Assembly: GCF_964059025.1 (NCBI RefSeq)
Contig: NZ_OZ060376.1
Location: 62,392 to 126,391, forward strand
DNA from: Buchnera aphidicola (Myzocallis carpini)
Lineage (GTDB): Bacteria > Pseudomonadota > Gammaproteobacteria > Enterobacterales > Enterobacteriaceae
Direction: 5' to 3'
DNA length: 64,000 nucleotides
This document shows positions 38,439 through 49,407 of the stretch, piece by piece; the stretch's first letter is position 1, and the number at the start of each line of letters is the position of its first letter. The position numbers were made by a program, and so were the translations under genes. The notes below the pieces were generated by a model. It had not been told where the DNA came from and did no database searches. It saw only the letters and a list, made by a program, of their open reading frames with translations.

Positions 38439-40511
38439 TTATATTTTAGAAAAATCTGCAATTGTAAGAAATAAATTTTTTATTTTTGTAAGAAGTAAAA
38501 TTCTATTTTTTTGAATATCAAGTTGAGAATATTTAATAGATATGTTATTTAAAAATTCTTTTATTGGTTGATTGAATGTAAAGAATATTTTTAAAATTTT
38601 TATATATTTCTTATTTTTTAATAAAATATATATTTTTTCATAATTTTTTTGGAATTGTGAATAAAGTTTTTTTTCTATTGTATTTTGTATTAATTTTTCA
38701 TTTATTATATTTTTGGTGTTTATCACTACTTTTGTATTTTCAATTAAATTTGATATTCTTTTGTGTGTTAAAATGAATTTTTGAAATAAGATATTTTTTT
38801 CAAACAGAGATAGTATTGTTATTTTTTTATCAATATCTAAGATATTTGTATTTTTTAATACAATGATAGATTCAATAATATTCATATTACATTTTTTTTC
38901 TTGATATAATACACATAATCTATTTATAATAAACTCCATAATGATATTAGAAATTTCATTATTTTTATCTATATAAGAATATAACACAATAGATTTTTTA
39001 ATAGTATCATATAAATTAATGTTAATTTTTTTTTCTATGAAAATTCGTATAATACCAATTGTCAATCTTCTTAAAAAAAATGGGTCTTTATTTTTTTTAG
39101 GATATTTCCCAATTAAAAAAAAACCAACAATAGTATCAATTTTATCTGTTATAGATAATAAACATCCCAGTATAGTAGATGGTACTTTATCTCCTGAAAA
39201 TTTTGGTTGATATTGTTCTTTTATAGAGATTGCTATTTCATGAGAGATTCCGTAGTATAAGGAATAATGCATACCTATAATTCCTTTTAATTTAGGAAAC
39301 TCATATACCATATTAGTTTTTAGATCACATTTTGATAAAAATGCACATTGTATACTTTTTTGTATATCTATTTTGGTGTATTTTGCAATATATTTAATTA
39401 ATTTTATCATTCGATTTGTTTTGTGAAACATTGTTCCTAACTTTTCGTGAAATATTATTTGTTTAAGTAATAAAAAATATTTTTGAAATTGTTTTTTTTT
39501 ATCATTCTTTAAAAAGAAATCTATATCAGCAAGTCTAGCGTTTAAAACGCATTCATTACCATAAATAATTTTATTAGGTTGTTTAGAATCAACGTTGGAA
39601 ACAATAATAAAGTATCTTGTGATTGTTGTATTTTTAATGTTATATATTGGAAAATATTTTTGGATATTTTCTATAGTATATATTATAATATCTATAGGAA
39701 TATTTAGAAACTTTTTATGAAATTTTCCGTATAAAATATTAGGCCATTCGACTAGGCATGTTATTTCTTCTAATAAAGAATTATAAAAGTTAATTTTTCC
39801 ATGTAATTTATTTGCAATTTTTTGAGCTTGATATTGAATTTTTTTTTTTCGGATATGAAACTTTGCAATAACTTTTCCATATTTATATAGTATATTTTCA
39901 TATTCTTTTGCATGGTTAATATGAATTTTATTTGGTAATGTACATGTGTTACCATACAAATATTTTCTTGAATGAATTCCAAAATTGTTAAATGGTACTA
40001 AATAATTATCTAAAAGCATAATCATATTTCTAATAGGTCGAATAAATTGTATATTATGTTCGTTCCATTTCATGGTTTTTAAAAGAGGAATATTTGTAAT
40101 TGCAAATATTGTAATTTTTGGTAAAATTTTTTTTATAACAATTTTTTTTGTATAATTTTCATATAATAGCCATGTTCCTTTTTTATTTTTTAGTGTTTTA
40201 GTTTGTTGAATATTAATGTTAAATTTTTTTAACCATTTTAGTGCTGCATTTGTTAAGTTTCCATTATAATATGAATTTTTAATTGCAGGACCTTTTTCTT
40301 TTATTATTTTAATAATTGGAGATGTATCTAATTTATGTATTTTTATGGCAATTCTTTTTGGTGAATCAAATAAATTGGCTTGAGAAAAAAATATTTTATA
40401 CTTTTTTAATTGCATAATAAAGTTTTTATAAAAAATATTTGCAATTTCTCTTATCATTCGTGATGGTAATTCTTCGGTGTAAATTTCTACTAAAAAAGTT
40501 TTGTAATTCAT
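38439..40511 (-). CDS. glyS: Glycyl-tRNA synthetase, beta chain
   Basis: The large subunit of the bacterial alpha2beta2 GlyRS, 690 residues (E. coli 689). It begins with TFLVEIYTEELPSRMIREI near residue 5, as in E. coli, and contains FDSPKRIAIKI, WPNILYGKFHKKFLNIP and KCDLKTNMVYEFPKLKGIIGMHYS near 395-418 (in parts). The C-terminal part carries a HD-like and anticodon-binding region. The sequence is enriched in Lys, Asn and Ile, more diverged than glyQ. It follows glyQ after six bases. Confidence 0.95.
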   Translation of the reverse strand: MNYKTFLVEIYTEELPSRMIREIANIFYKNFIMQLKKYKIFFSQANLFDSPKRIAIKIHKLDTSPIIKIIKEKGPAIKNSYYNGNLTNAALKWLKKFNINIQQTKTLKNKKGTWLLYENYTKKIVIKKILPKITIFAITNIPLLKTMKWNEHNIQFIRPIRNMIMLLDNYLVPFNNFGIHSRKYLYGNTCTLPNKIHINHAKEYENILYKYGKVIAKFHIRKKKIQYQAQKIANKLHGKINFYNSLLEEITCLVEWPNILYGKFHKKFLNIPIDIIIYTIENIQKYFPIYNIKNTTITRYFIIVSNVDSKQPNKIIYGNECVLNARLADIDFFLKNDKKKQFQKYFLLLKQIIFHEKLGTMFHKTNRMIKLIKYIAKYTKIDIQKSIQCAFLSKCDLKTNMVYEFPKLKGIIGMHYSLYYGISHEIAISIKEQYQPKFSGDKVPSTILGCLLSITDKIDTIVGFFLIGKYPKKNKDPFFLRRLTIGIIRIFIEKKININLYDTIKKSIVLYSYIDKNNEISNIIMEFIINRLCVLYQEKKCNMNIIESIIVLKNTNILDIDKKITILSLFEKNILFQKFILTHKRISNLIENTKVVINTKNIINEKLIQNTIEKKLYSQFQKNYEKIYILLKNKKYIKILKIFFTFNQPIKEFLNNISIKYSQLDIQKNRILLLTKIKNLFLTIADFSKI

Positions 40512-40517
40512 TTTATA

Positions 40518-41432
40518 TTATATTTTACCTTTTTCTAATAAAGGAAATCCCTGTGTTTTTCTATATTGATAGTAATATTTTGCAATTTTAATCGATATAG
40601 ACCGTATATTGAAAATATATTTTTGTCTTTCAGTGTTAGAAATAATTTGTCTTGCATCTAATAAATTAAAATTATGTATAGCATATAATAAATGTTCATA
40701 TGCAGGAAGTATGAGTGGATGTTTCAATAATAATAATCTTTTAGATTCTAATAAGTGCTGATTAAAAAGTGTGATAAGAAATTTAATATTAGAATCATTA
40801 AAATTGTATTTGGATTGTTCAAGTTCATTTTTTTGAAATAATTCTTGATATGTTATTTCAGAAAATTTATTTTTATCCCATAGAATTTCATATACGTTTT
40901 TTATATTTTGAATATTCATTGCGATTCTTTCTAATCCATAAGTAATTTCTACAGTGACGGGAGAACAATCTAATGATCCTATTTTTTGAAAATAAGTAAA
41001 TTGCGTAACTTCCATACCGTTTAATAGTACTTCCCAACCTATTCCCCAAGCACCTAATGTTGGATTTTCCCAATTATCTTCTACAAATCTTATATCGTTT
41101 AGGGTTTTATCAATATTAATTGTTTTTAAAGATTGTAAATATAGAATTTGAATGTTTTCTGGAGCTGGTTTTATAATAACCTGAAATTGATAATATTGTT
41201 GTAGTCTATTTGGATTATTTCCATATCTTCCATCAGTGGGTCTACGTGATGTTTGTAAATATGCCATTTTTAATGGTTCAGGACCTAATGCTCTTAAAAA
41301 TGTGCATTGATGGAATGTACCAGCACCTACTGCAATATCTGTTGGTTGTACAATAATACATCCATATTTTGACCAAAAAATTTTTAATTTATCAATGATT
41401 TCACAAAAAGTAATATGTTTTTTTTTTTTCAT
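40518..41432 (-). CDS. glyQ: Glycyl-tRNA synthetase, alpha chain
   Basis: The catalytic alpha subunit of tetrameric GlyRS, 304 residues (E. coli 303). Very conserved parts are [22 protein letters not shown] near residue 19 (in parts), [32 protein letters not shown] near 49-80 and [31 protein letters not shown] near 123-153. It binds ATP and glycine, and GlyS binds the tRNA. Both subunit genes are intact here. Confidence 0.97.
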   Translation of the reverse strand: MKKKKHITFCEIIDKLKIFWSKYGCIIVQPTDIAVGAGTFHQCTFLRALGPEPLKMAYLQTSRRPTDGRYGNNPNRLQQYYQFQVIIKPAPENIQILYLQSLKTINIDKTLNDIRFVEDNWENPTLGAWGIGWEVLLNGMEVTQFTYFQKIGSLDCSPVTVEITYGLERIAMNIQNIKNVYEILWDKNKFSEITYQELFQKNELEQSKYNFNDSNIKFLITLFNQHLLESKRLLLLKHPLILPAYEHLLYAIHNFNLLDARQIISNTERQKYIFNIRSISIKIAKYYYQYRKTQGFPLLEKGKI

Positions 41433-41698
41433 GATGAAGTTATATGTAATAAAAATTTTATTGTATCAATGTATAATATAATTATATTAAAAAGAAATTA
41501 AAATTTTATTGATTCTTTACATTTGTAATTATGGTTAATGTGAAGAAAGTATATTTTTAATATTTTTTATGATATTATATAATATATTAAGAGAATTAAT
41601 TTTTGTTACAATTGATTATTTTATTATATTAATTTTTTTAAATTTTAATTTAATAAGATACAATGATATTTTTAAAATAAAACTTTTAAGGTTAAATT

Positions 41699-41989
41699 AT
41701 GTTTGTCATACATGCAGAAAAACGATTACAATGTGGTACAAATTACAGTAAAAGGTTAAGAAGAGTAAAAAATAGAATTCCTATTATTGTTTATGGATTT
41801 AAAAAATCACATATATGTTTATCGTTAGACCATGATACTATTTTCAATATTTATAAAAAACCGAAATTTCATTCTAATACAATTACATTGGTAGTATCTA
41901 ATGAAAAATATTTAGTATTTTTAAAATCCATACAAATGCATTCGTTTAAGCTTAAAATATTACATATTGATTTTTTATATAAACCATAA
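41699..41989 (+). CDS. rplY: 50S ribosomal protein L25
   Basis: The short form of L25, 96 residues (E. coli 94), which binds 5S rRNA. Matches to E. coli include an N-terminal MFVIHAEKR (MFTINAEVR), SKRLRRVKNRIPIIVYG (SRRLRAANKFPAIIYG), LSLDHDTIFNI and the C-terminal ILHIDFLYKP (LQHIDFVRA). The sequence is fairly diverged but the length and ends agree. An AAGG site lies before the ATG. It is alone on this strand, followed closely by the tRNA-Pro-like sequence. Confidence 0.9.
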   Translation: MFVIHAEKRLQCGTNYSKRLRRVKNRIPIIVYGFKKSHICLSLDHDTIFNIYKKPKFHSNTITLVVSNEKYLVFLKSIQMHSFKLKILHIDFLYKP

Positions 41990-42023
41990 TATGTATTTTT
42001 GATATGATTGTATTTAATATTTT

Positions 42024-42099
42024 CGGTACGTAGCGCAGTTTTTTTGTGCGCTATCATGGTGATAGTGGAAAAGATTCGTAAAAAATCCTCTCGTACCGA
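42024..42099 (+). pseudogene. Degenerate tRNA-Pro(UGG)-like gene
   Basis: This 76-base sequence has a perfect 7-bp acceptor stem (CGGTACG with CGTACCG, then discriminator A) and an intact D-stem (GTAGCGCAG start, GCGC/GCGC), both like E. coli tRNA-Pro. The 3' end AATCCTCTCGTACCGA also matches tRNA-Pro. The centre does not: TATCA and TGATA enclose only TGG, so a normal 7-base loop is collapsed and U33 is missing. The D-loop has T7 instead of the GG pair, and TTCG is followed by extra A residues so the usual T-stem cannot form. It lies 34 bases after rplY. It may be a pseudogene or an unusually folded but working tRNA. No CCA is encoded. Confidence 0.6.
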
Positions 42100-42136
42100 T
42101 AAATTTGATTTATAATATTGATTTTTTGTATATGTT

Positions 42137-42754
42137 TTAAAAATTTTTTTTTTTTTTGTATAATTTCCACATATATTGTATAAAAAAGAAGATACATATT
42201 GTGAATATAACAAGACATAAGAATATTTTTTTTTTAGAATAATATTTTTGATGATGCATTAGAATACCAGTAATAATACCTGGTATAAAATATACAGCAG
42301 GCCAAATTATACAAGAAATGAAACTGGGTAATACAAATTTTTTCATTGGAAGATTTAGCATTCCAGAGATCATAGGAATTAATGGTCTTGTTGGCCCAAT
42401 TAATTTTCCGAATATAATAGTAATCATACTATATTGATTTATTTTTTTTTTTATATTTTGAAATAAATGGATATTTTTTTGAAATATTTTGATAGTATAT
42501 ATCCAATTTTTAAATTTCCAACCAATATAATAAGATAAATAATCTCCTATTAAACATCCAATCATTCCAGTGATCCATGCAGAGTAAAATGATAATTTTC
42601 CATTTCCAATTAATGTTCCTATACTAGTCATAAGAACAATTCCTGGCAATAATAATCCAACGATTGCTAGTGATTCCAAAAAAGTGATTAAAATTACTAA
42701 TATTAAAGGATGAGATGTAGATTTAATAATTAAATATTGAATCCAATCTTTCAT
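42137..42754 (-). CDS. yabI: DedA-family membrane protein YabI
   Basis: A 205-residue integral membrane protein with about five hydrophobic segments. DedA-family signatures are FLESLAIVGLLLPGIVLM near residue 26, GMIGCLIGDYLSYYIGWKF near 64 and the FGKLIGPTRPLIPMISGMLNLPMKKF stretch near 115-140, which match E. coli YabI closely, including the Arg of GPTRP. E. coli YabI has about 50 more residues at the C-terminus. Members of this family are linked to lipid carrier flipping and membrane-potential maintenance; the substrate of this one is unknown to me. Confidence 0.88.
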   Translation of the reverse strand: MKDWIQYLIIKSTSHPLILVILITFLESLAIVGLLLPGIVLMTSIGTLIGNGKLSFYSAWITGMIGCLIGDYLSYYIGWKFKNWIYTIKIFQKNIHLFQNIKKKINQYSMITIIFGKLIGPTRPLIPMISGMLNLPMKKFVLPSFISCIIWPAVYFIPGIITGILMHHQKYYSKKKIFLCLVIFTICIFFFIQYMWKLYKKKKNF

Positions 42755-42929
42755 AATGACTCATTTTATTAAAAATTTTATTGAAAACTTATTTATAAGA
42801 TATGATATTGTATCATTGTGAAGAAAATATTGTTGAAATTTGATACATGATCATTTTTGAAAATATTTTGTATAACAATTTTTATATTTTAATAAATTAA
42901 TTATACACTAAAAGAATTATAAGAATAAT

Positions 42930-43733
42930 ATGAATAATAGATTATTCAAAAAATATTTCCCTAAAAAATCATTAGGACAGAATTTTTTATGTGATAAAAA
43001 TGTTATTAGTAAAATTGTAGATTTTATTGATCCTAAGGGAGAAGATTGTTTAGTAGAAATTGGTCCAGGATTAGCAGCTCTAACATATCCGATTTCTAAA
43101 TTTGTAGAGAAATTATTTATAATAGAAATAGATAAAAAATTATTATTGTATTTGAAAGATTATAGTTTTTATAAAAAATTATGTATTTTTAATATGAATG
43201 TTTTAGATTTTGATTTTAAACAGTTATCTCTTGAAAATCATAAAATGTTACGAATTTTTGGAAATATCCCTTATAATATTTCAGTAAAATTAATATTGTT
43301 TTTGATTAAATTTAATAATTATATATGTGATATAAATTTTATGGTTCAAAAAGAAGTTGCAGAACGTTTAGTTGCTATCCCTGGTACTAAATTTTATGGT
43401 AGATTAAGTATTATTGTACAATGTTATTATGATATTAGTATTGGATTTAATATTTCTCCTAAATCTTTTTTTCCTATTCCTAAAATAGATTCTACTTTTA
43501 TTTATATTAGACCAAAACAAATACCTTTTTATTCTAGTATGTATTTAAATAATTTAAGTAAAATTACCTTTTTTGCTTTTCAAAAAAGAAGAAAATTTTT
43601 AAAAAATAGTTTATCAAATTTATTTAATCAACAGGATTTATTAAATTTAGGTATTAATCCGTATCTAAGAGCGGAAAATTTATCAGTAATGGAATATTGT
43701 AAATTAGCGAATTTTTATGAACATAAGAAATAA
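42930..43733 (+). CDS. ksgA: 16S rRNA dimethyladenosine methyltransferase
   Basis: KsgA dimethylates two adjacent adenines (A1518 and A1519) near the 3' end of 16S rRNA during 30S assembly. It has 267 residues (E. coli 273). The SAM-binding start KKSLGQNFLCDKNVISKIV is near residue 13 and VEIGPGLAALTYPI near 46. The catalytic NxPY motif is GNIPYNIS near 113. FMVQKEVAERLVA and the C-terminal RAENLSVMEYCKLANF are also conserved. In E. coli apaH and pdxA are neighbours; neither is here. Confidence 0.96.
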   Translation: MNNRLFKKYFPKKSLGQNFLCDKNVISKIVDFIDPKGEDCLVEIGPGLAALTYPISKFVEKLFIIEIDKKLLLYLKDYSFYKKLCIFNMNVLDFDFKQLSLENHKMLRIFGNIPYNISVKLILFLIKFNNYICDINFMVQKEVAERLVAIPGTKFYGRLSIIVQCYYDISIGFNISPKSFFPIPKIDSTFIYIRPKQIPFYSSMYLNNLSKITFFAFQKRRKFLKNSLSNLFNQQDLLNLGINPYLRAENLSVMEYCKLANFYEHKK

Positions 43734-44042
43734 TTCGTTATTTGTACTATATGATGTAATATAATTTATTTTTTTAAATACACAAATATATACATATTAT
43801 TTTAATAATATGATTTTTATTATATTGATTAAATAATATAGTATATATTTTACTATTTTTTATTGTATAAATAATTTTTATATTTTAAATATTATTTTTA
43901 ATACTTGATTTATAATATTATATATTATGTTATTCGATAAAAATATATTGTTCTTATATAAAGATATAATATATTTTTTATATTTTTATTATTATGGTAG
44001 TGCATCGTTTCAGAATATTAAATAATTTTATTGAAATGGGAT
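43734..44042. other. Gap of 309 bases between converging ksgA and carB
   Basis: A convergent, A+T-rich region with no recognisable gene. Genes such as folA and apaH that I remember near here in larger Buchnera genomes are absent. A short inverted repeat, TTTCA at about 44008 and TGAAA at about 44032, is too weak to call a terminator. Confidence 0.45.
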
Positions 44043-47000
44043 TTATTGAGTGATATTTTTTTTTTGATACATATCTTGTAATTTTATGATACAATGATCA
44101 GGATTAGTTTTTAAAGACATTGTTGTTGCAAAAGCTGCATTAATAGTAGTATCATAATGAATATTATTTTCTAATGCAATAGTTCTAATTAATTTGATAG
44201 TTTCAATTTTTTTATTAGGTTTTGTAGTATCTATAATATAAGAGTATTCTCCATTTTTTAAATGGTCATATATGTTTGGTCTACCTTCGTGTACTTGATT
44301 GACCATTCTTGATTTTATACCGAAATCTTTTAATTTTTTATGAATTTTTTCTGTTGTATCTATTTGAAAATGTAATTGTGTTAATATTAATGCTAAATTA
44401 ATAATATTGTTTTTATCTGATTTTTTTATTGATAGCAAAACGCGATTTTTTTTTTTAATTTTAGTATGTGTACTAAGCATAATTTTTGCAAAAGCATCAG
44501 GAAATGTTTTTCCTATACCCATAATTTCTCCAGTTGAGCGCATTTCAGGTCCTAATATAGGATCTGTACCAGGAAATTTATTAAATGGTAATATAGATTC
44601 TTTAACAGAAAAATATGATAACTTGATTTCTTTATTATATCTTTGTTGTTTTAAAGATATTCCATTCATGACTTTTGCGGCAATTTTAGCTAATGGTATA
44701 CCAGTTGCTTTAGATACAAATGGTATAGTACGTGAAGCTCTAGGATTTGCTTCAATAATATATATTGTGTTATTTTTTATAGCCATTTGTATATTCATTA
44801 AACCTATTACTGATAGAGCAAAAGATAACTGAATGGCTTGTTTTTTAATTTCTTTAATAATATTTTCATTGAGTGTATATGGTGGAAGAGAACAAGAAGA
44901 ATCTCCAGAGTGTATACCTGCTTGTTCAATATGTTCCATAATACCCCCAATTAAAACATCTTTTCCGTCGCAAATAATATCTACATCTATTTCTACTGCG
45001 TTTTCTAAATAATGATCTAAGAAAATAGGATTTTTTTGAGATGGTTGTAATATTTTTTGAAAATATTTTTTTAAATCATGTTCATTATATACAATTTTCA
45101 TAAATCGACCACCTAATACATAAGATGGACGTACCATGATTGGGTATTGAATATCTTGAGAGGCTAATATTCCTTCTTCTATTGTCGTAATTGTTGTATT
45201 TTTTGGTTGTTTTAATTTTAATGCAGTGACTATTTTTTGAAATTGATATCTATCTTCTGCTTTATCAATATTTTTTGGATCAGTTCCAATAATTGGTATA
45301 TTAAGTTTTTTTAAATCTTTAGCTAATTTTAATGGGGTTTGTCCTCCGTATTGTATAATAATTCCTTTAGGGTTTTCTATTCTAATAATTTCTAATATGT
45401 TTTCTAATGTAATTGATTCAAAATATAGTCTGTCAGAAATATCATAATCTGTAGAAACAGTTTCCGGATTACAATTAATCATAATTGTTTCATATCCGTC
45501 TTCTTGTAGTGCTTGTACAGCATGTACACAACAGTAATCAAATTCTATTCCTTGTCCTATTCTATTTGGTCCGCCACCTAAAATAATTATTTTTTTTTGA
45601 GATTTTGTAGGATGAGATTCACATTCTTCTTCCCATGTTGAATACATATATGCTGTTTCTGTATGAAATTCTGCAGAACAAGTATCAATTCTTTTATATA
45701 CAGGATGTAAATTTAAATTATAACGTATTGTTCGAATATCTTGTTCTGTAAGTTGCATAAGTATTGCTATTCTAGTATCAGAAAAACCTTTTTTTTTAAT
45801 CTTTTTTAAAAAAGAATAATCTATTTCATATAACTTTGTATTTTTTATTTTTTTTTCAGTATCTATAATATCTTGTATTTGAGATATAAACCATGGATCA
45901 ATATTTGTTAATTTATGAATTTTTTTGATAGTAAATCCCATTCTTAATGCATCTGCTATATACCAAAGTCTTTCAGATCCTGGGTTTTTTAATTCATATT
46001 GAATTTTTTTAATATTTTTTACATTCTTAGTATCAATTTTAGATTCGAATCCATATGATTCAATTTCTAATCCCTGCATAGCTTTTTGTATAGATTCTTG
46101 AAACGTTTTACCGATTGCCATGACTTCTCCAACAGATTTCATCTGTGTTGTAAGTCTATCGTTACAACCTAAAAATTTTTCAAAATTAAATCTTGGTATT
46201 TTAGTAACAACATAATCTATTGTCGGTTCAAAAGATGCGGGTATGCTATTATTTGTAATATCATTATGTAATTCATCTAATGTATATCCTATTGCTAATT
46301 TTGCTGCTATTTTTGCAATTGGAAATCCAGTTGCTTTTGATGCTAAAGCAGATGATCTAGAAACTCTAGGATTCATTTCGATAACAATCATTTTCCCATT
46401 TTTAGGGTTAATAGCAAATTGTACGTTAGAACCTCCTGTTTCTACACCAATTTCTTGTAAAATTTTAATTGATGCATTTCGTAACATTTGATATTCTTTG
46501 TCAGTTAAAGTCTGTGCAGGAGCAACTGTAATAGAATCTCCAGTGTGTATACCCATAGGATCAATATTTTCAATACTACATACTATAATGCAATTATCAT
46601 TACAATCTCGTACGACTTCCATTTCATATTCTTTCCACCCCAATAATGATTCATCAATAATTAATTCATGGATTGGGGATAGAGATAGTCCTTGTTCACA
46701 AATTTTTTTAAATTCTTCATAATTGTATGCAATACCTCCCCCGGATCCACCCATAGTAAAAGATGGTCTAATAATACAGGGAAATCCAATTTCTTTAGAT
46801 GCCTGTATTGCATCTTGCATATTATTAACAATCTTACATTTTGCAGTTTTTAATCCAATTTGTTCAATTGTTTGTTTAAATAAATTTCTATTTTCAGATT
46901 TTTGAATAGATTGAATACTAGCACCAATAATTTTTATATTATAAAGTGATAAAATTCCTTTTTCATGTAATTTTAATGTGGAGTTCAGTGCAACTTGTCC

Positions 47001-47273
47001 TCCCATGGTTGGTAGTATTGCATCAGGTTTTTCTTTTTTAATGATTTTTTTAATAATTTTCCAATTTATTGGTTCAATATATGTCGCATCAGCGATTTCA
47101 GGATCAGTCATAATTGTTGCAGGATTTGAATTGACTAAAATTATTTTATATCCTTCTTCTTTTAATGCTTTACATGCCTGCGTCCCTGAATAATCAAATT
47201 CACAGGCTTGACCAATAATGATAGGACCAGCTCCAATAATTAAAATAGATTTAATGTCGGTACGTTTTGGCAT
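44043..47273 (-). CDS. carB: Carbamoyl-phosphate synthase, large chain
   Basis: CarB makes carbamoyl phosphate from bicarbonate, ammonia (from CarA) and two ATP, feeding arginine and pyrimidine synthesis. It has 1076 residues (E. coli 1073), with two homologous ATP-grasp halves. The first has [22 protein letters not shown] at the start, [12 protein letters not shown] and [20 protein letters not shown]. The second has [20 protein letters not shown] near 555, [10 protein letters not shown] and [10 protein letters not shown]. The C-terminal MGS-like allosteric domain (about 940-1076) remains. AGGA lies seven bases before the ATG. Confidence 0.98.
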   Translation of the reverse strand: MPKRTDIKSILIIGAGPIIIGQACEFDYSGTQACKALKEEGYKIILVNSNPATIMTDPEIADATYIEPINWKIIKKIIKKEKPDAILPTMGGQVALNSTLKLHEKGILSLYNIKIIGASIQSIQKSENRNLFKQTIEQIGLKTAKCKIVNNMQDAIQASKEIGFPCIIRPSFTMGGSGGGIAYNYEEFKKICEQGLSLSPIHELIIDESLLGWKEYEMEVVRDCNDNCIIVCSIENIDPMGIHTGDSITVAPAQTLTDKEYQMLRNASIKILQEIGVETGGSNVQFAINPKNGKMIVIEMNPRVSRSSALASKATGFPIAKIAAKLAIGYTLDELHNDITNNSIPASFEPTIDYVVTKIPRFNFEKFLGCNDRLTTQMKSVGEVMAIGKTFQESIQKAMQGLEIESYGFESKIDTKNVKNIKKIQYELKNPGSERLWYIADALRMGFTIKKIHKLTNIDPWFISQIQDIIDTEKKIKNTKLYEIDYSFLKKIKKKGFSDTRIAILMQLTEQDIRTIRYNLNLHPVYKRIDTCSAEFHTETAYMYSTWEEECESHPTKSQKKIIILGGGPNRIGQGIEFDYCCVHAVQALQEDGYETIMINCNPETVSTDYDISDRLYFESITLENILEIIRIENPKGIIIQYGGQTPLKLAKDLKKLNIPIIGTDPKNIDKAEDRYQFQKIVTALKLKQPKNTTITTIEEGILASQDIQYPIMVRPSYVLGGRFMKIVYNEHDLKKYFQKILQPSQKNPIFLDHYLENAVEIDVDIICDGKDVLIGGIMEHIEQAGIHSGDSSCSLPPYTLNENIIKEIKKQAIQLSFALSVIGLMNIQMAIKNNTIYIIEANPRASRTIPFVSKATGIPLAKIAAKVMNGISLKQQRYNKEIKLSYFSVKESILPFNKFPGTDPILGPEMRSTGEIMGIGKTFPDAFAKIMLSTHTKIKKKNRVLLSIKKSDKNNIINLALILTQLHFQIDTTEKIHKKLKDFGIKSRMVNQVHEGRPNIYDHLKNGEYSYIIDTTKPNKKIETIKLIRTIALENNIHYDTTINAAFATTMSLKTNPDHCIIKLQDMYQKKNITQ

Positions 47274-47286
47274 GTTTATTCCTATA

Positions 47287-48426
47287 CTAATTCTGTTTAT
47301 AATTTTTAATGTTTTTTATAAATTTTTCAAATAATTTTTGTGTATCGTTAGGACCTGGGTTAGCTTCTGGGTGTCCTTGAAAACCAAATACATTTTTATT
47401 ATTAATTTCAATACCTTGTATTGTATGATCAAACAAAGATATATGAGTGATTGTAATATTTTTTGGTAAATTTTTTTTATCAATGGTAAAATTATGATTT
47501 TGTGTAGTAATCATAACTTTTTTATTTTTTATATTTTGTACAGGATGATTACTACCATGATGTCCAAATTTCATTTTTTTAATTTTTGCTAAATTTGCTA
47601 AAGCTAGTAATTGATGTCCTAAGCATATTCCAAAAATAGGTATTTTGGTTGTTAGTAATTTTTGAATATTTGTAATAATTTCAATATATGATCTAGGATC
47701 TCCTGGACCATTTGAAAGTAGAATTCCATCTGGTTTTAATGCAATAATATATTCAGCAGAAGTGGTATACGGTACAACAGTTAAATAACATCCATAATCT
47801 ACTAGTAATCTTAAAATATTTTTTTTAATCCCAAAATCATAAATCACAACATGAAAAGATAATTTTGTTTTTTGAATACTGGTTGTTTTTTTTTCTATTT
47901 TTTGTGTTCCTGTACTCCAATGGTAAATATTTGTAGTACTTACTTCTTTTAATAATTGTACATTTGATTGAGTAATTTTTTTTTGTATGTGTTGATATAC
48001 TGATGCTATATTAATATTTTGATCACTGAGTATACATCCATATTGACTTCCTGTATTTCTTATTTTTTTTGTTAATTTTCTTGTATCAATATTTGTAATT
48101 CCTATAATTTGATGTTTCTTGAGATATTCTGAAAAACTCATACTACTTCTATAATGACTATCAATTAAAGAAACATTACGTGTGATGACACCTTGAATAT
48201 GAATATTATTAGATTCAGCATCTATATTATTAATACCAGTATTACCGATATGAGGATATGTAAACATAATCATTTGATTTTTATAAGAAGGATCAGTTAA
48301 TATTTCTTGATATCCAGTCATTGCAGTATTAAATACGATTTCACCAACTGCAATTCCTGTTGCTCCAATAGATTCCCCTTTAAATAATGTACCATCTTCT
48401 AAAGATAAAAATGCAGATTTTTTCAA
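47287..48426 (-). CDS. carA: Carbamoyl-phosphate synthase, small chain, UUG start
   Basis: CarA is the glutaminase of carbamoyl-phosphate synthase. The triad glutaminase has the nucleophile in [12 protein letters not shown] near residue 263 and [12 protein letters not shown] near 345. [18 protein letters not shown] near the start matches E. coli. The frame is open from an ATG at 48489, but that gives 21 unrelated residues. The TTG at 48426 gives [12 protein letters not shown], aligned to E. coli CarA (itself UUG-started), 379 residues (E. coli 382), with GGAG six bases upstream. Thirteen bases separate it from carB. Confidence 0.94.
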   Translation of the reverse strand: MKKSAFLSLEDGTLFKGESIGATGIAVGEIVFNTAMTGYQEILTDPSYKNQMIMFTYPHIGNTGINNIDAESNNIHIQGVITRNVSLIDSHYRSSMSFSEYLKKHQIIGITNIDTRKLTKKIRNTGSQYGCILSDQNINIASVYQHIQKKITQSNVQLLKEVSTTNIYHWSTGTQKIEKKTTSIQKTKLSFHVVIYDFGIKKNILRLLVDYGCYLTVVPYTTSAEYIIALKPDGILLSNGPGDPRSYIEIITNIQKLLTTKIPIFGICLGHQLLALANLAKIKKMKFGHHGSNHPVQNIKNKKVMITTQNHNFTIDKKNLPKNITITHISLFDHTIQGIEINNKNVFGFQGHPEANPGPNDTQKLFEKFIKNIKNYKQN

Positions 48427-48520
48427 TTTTTTCTCCAATTGAATAAATTTTATTTTACATCGTAAATACAAATATATTTTTTTATTCAAATAATATTAAT
48501 ATTGTATTTTTAAAATCTAT

Positions 48521-49312
48521 TTATGACATGTTTAAAACATCTATCATACTAAATAATCCATACTCTTTTGTTATTACCCATATTGCTGATTGAATAGCAC
48601 CGTTCGAGAAAGTATTTCTATTATTTGCTTGGTGTTTAATAATAATATTTTCTCCAGCTCCCAAAAACATAATTTCATGTTCTCCAATAATATTTCCGCC
48701 TCTTATAATTGAAAACCCAATTTGATTGCTTTTTCTAATTTTAGTAATTTCTTTTTTTCTATATATACTACTTTCATTTAAATTCCATTTTTTATATTTT
48801 GCAATGATGTTTCCAATTTTTAAAGCAGTTCCTGAAGGAGAATCGATTTTATTTCTGTGGTGTTTTTCTAAAATTTCAATATCATAAGATTCATCTAACA
48901 TTTTTGTCGCTTGTTTTAACATTTGAAATATGACATTAATGCCTATACTAAAGTTTGCTGAAAATACAATTGCAATATATTTAGAATATTGCTTAATAAT
49001 TGACATTTCAGATTCATTAAATCCTGTTGTTCCTATAATAATATTTTTTTGATATTTTTTACATATATACAAATTATTTAAAGTATTTTTTGGTGTAGTA
49101 AAATCTATTAAAACATCAAAAGTATTAATTTCTTTTTCAATATTTTCAGTAATTTTTATTTTTTTATCATAAAAACAATTTTTTTTATTTATTACTTTAA
49201 CAATTATACAAGTACAAATAACATTTTTGTATTTTTTGACTTCTGTAAGAATACTACTACCCATTCTTCCGTAAGCACCAGTAATTCCAATTTTAATAAT
49301 TTTATTATGCAT
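48521..49312 (-). CDS. dapB: 4-hydroxy-tetrahydrodipicolinate reductase
   Basis: DapB reduces the DapA product in lysine/diaminopimelate synthesis. It has 263 residues (E. coli 273). The nucleotide-binding start GITGAYGRMGSSI is at residues 9-21, and the family signature EKHHRNKIDSPSGTALKIG near 155-173 contains the catalytic His and Lys. DFTTPKNT and GTTGFNE shape the cofactor site. The dapB-carA-carB order is that of E. coli. Together with dapA and dapE, three lysine-pathway genes are in this window. Confidence 0.96.
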   Translation of the reverse strand: MHNKIIKIGITGAYGRMGSSILTEVKKYKNVICTCIIVKVINKKNCFYDKKIKITENIEKEINTFDVLIDFTTPKNTLNNLYICKKYQKNIIIGTTGFNESEMSIIKQYSKYIAIVFSANFSIGINVIFQMLKQATKMLDESYDIEILEKHHRNKIDSPSGTALKIGNIIAKYKKWNLNESSIYRKKEITKIRKSNQIGFSIIRGGNIIGEHEIMFLGAGENIIIKHQANNRNTFSNGAIQSAIWVITKEYGLFSMIDVLNMS

Positions 49313-49407
49313 ATTTTTATATTTCAGTTAGTATTTCAAAAAAAAATAAATATTATTATAATATTTACGATAAATTATTTTTATTATAATGGTATATTAT
49401 AAGATTT

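Noticed and set aside
42024..42099. The structured sequence after rplY as a 4.5S RNA or other ncRNA
   Set aside because: It lacks the conserved SRP RNA loop sequences; the acceptor and D-arm match tRNA-Pro much better.
41869..42213. A 114-codon frame on the minus strand
   Set aside because: It runs antisense through the 3' end of rplY, the tRNA-Pro-like sequence and the end of yabI, so it is a shadow frame.
44407..44832. A 141-codon frame antisense to carB
   Set aside because: carB is full length and conserved in this stretch, and the antisense frame resembles no family.
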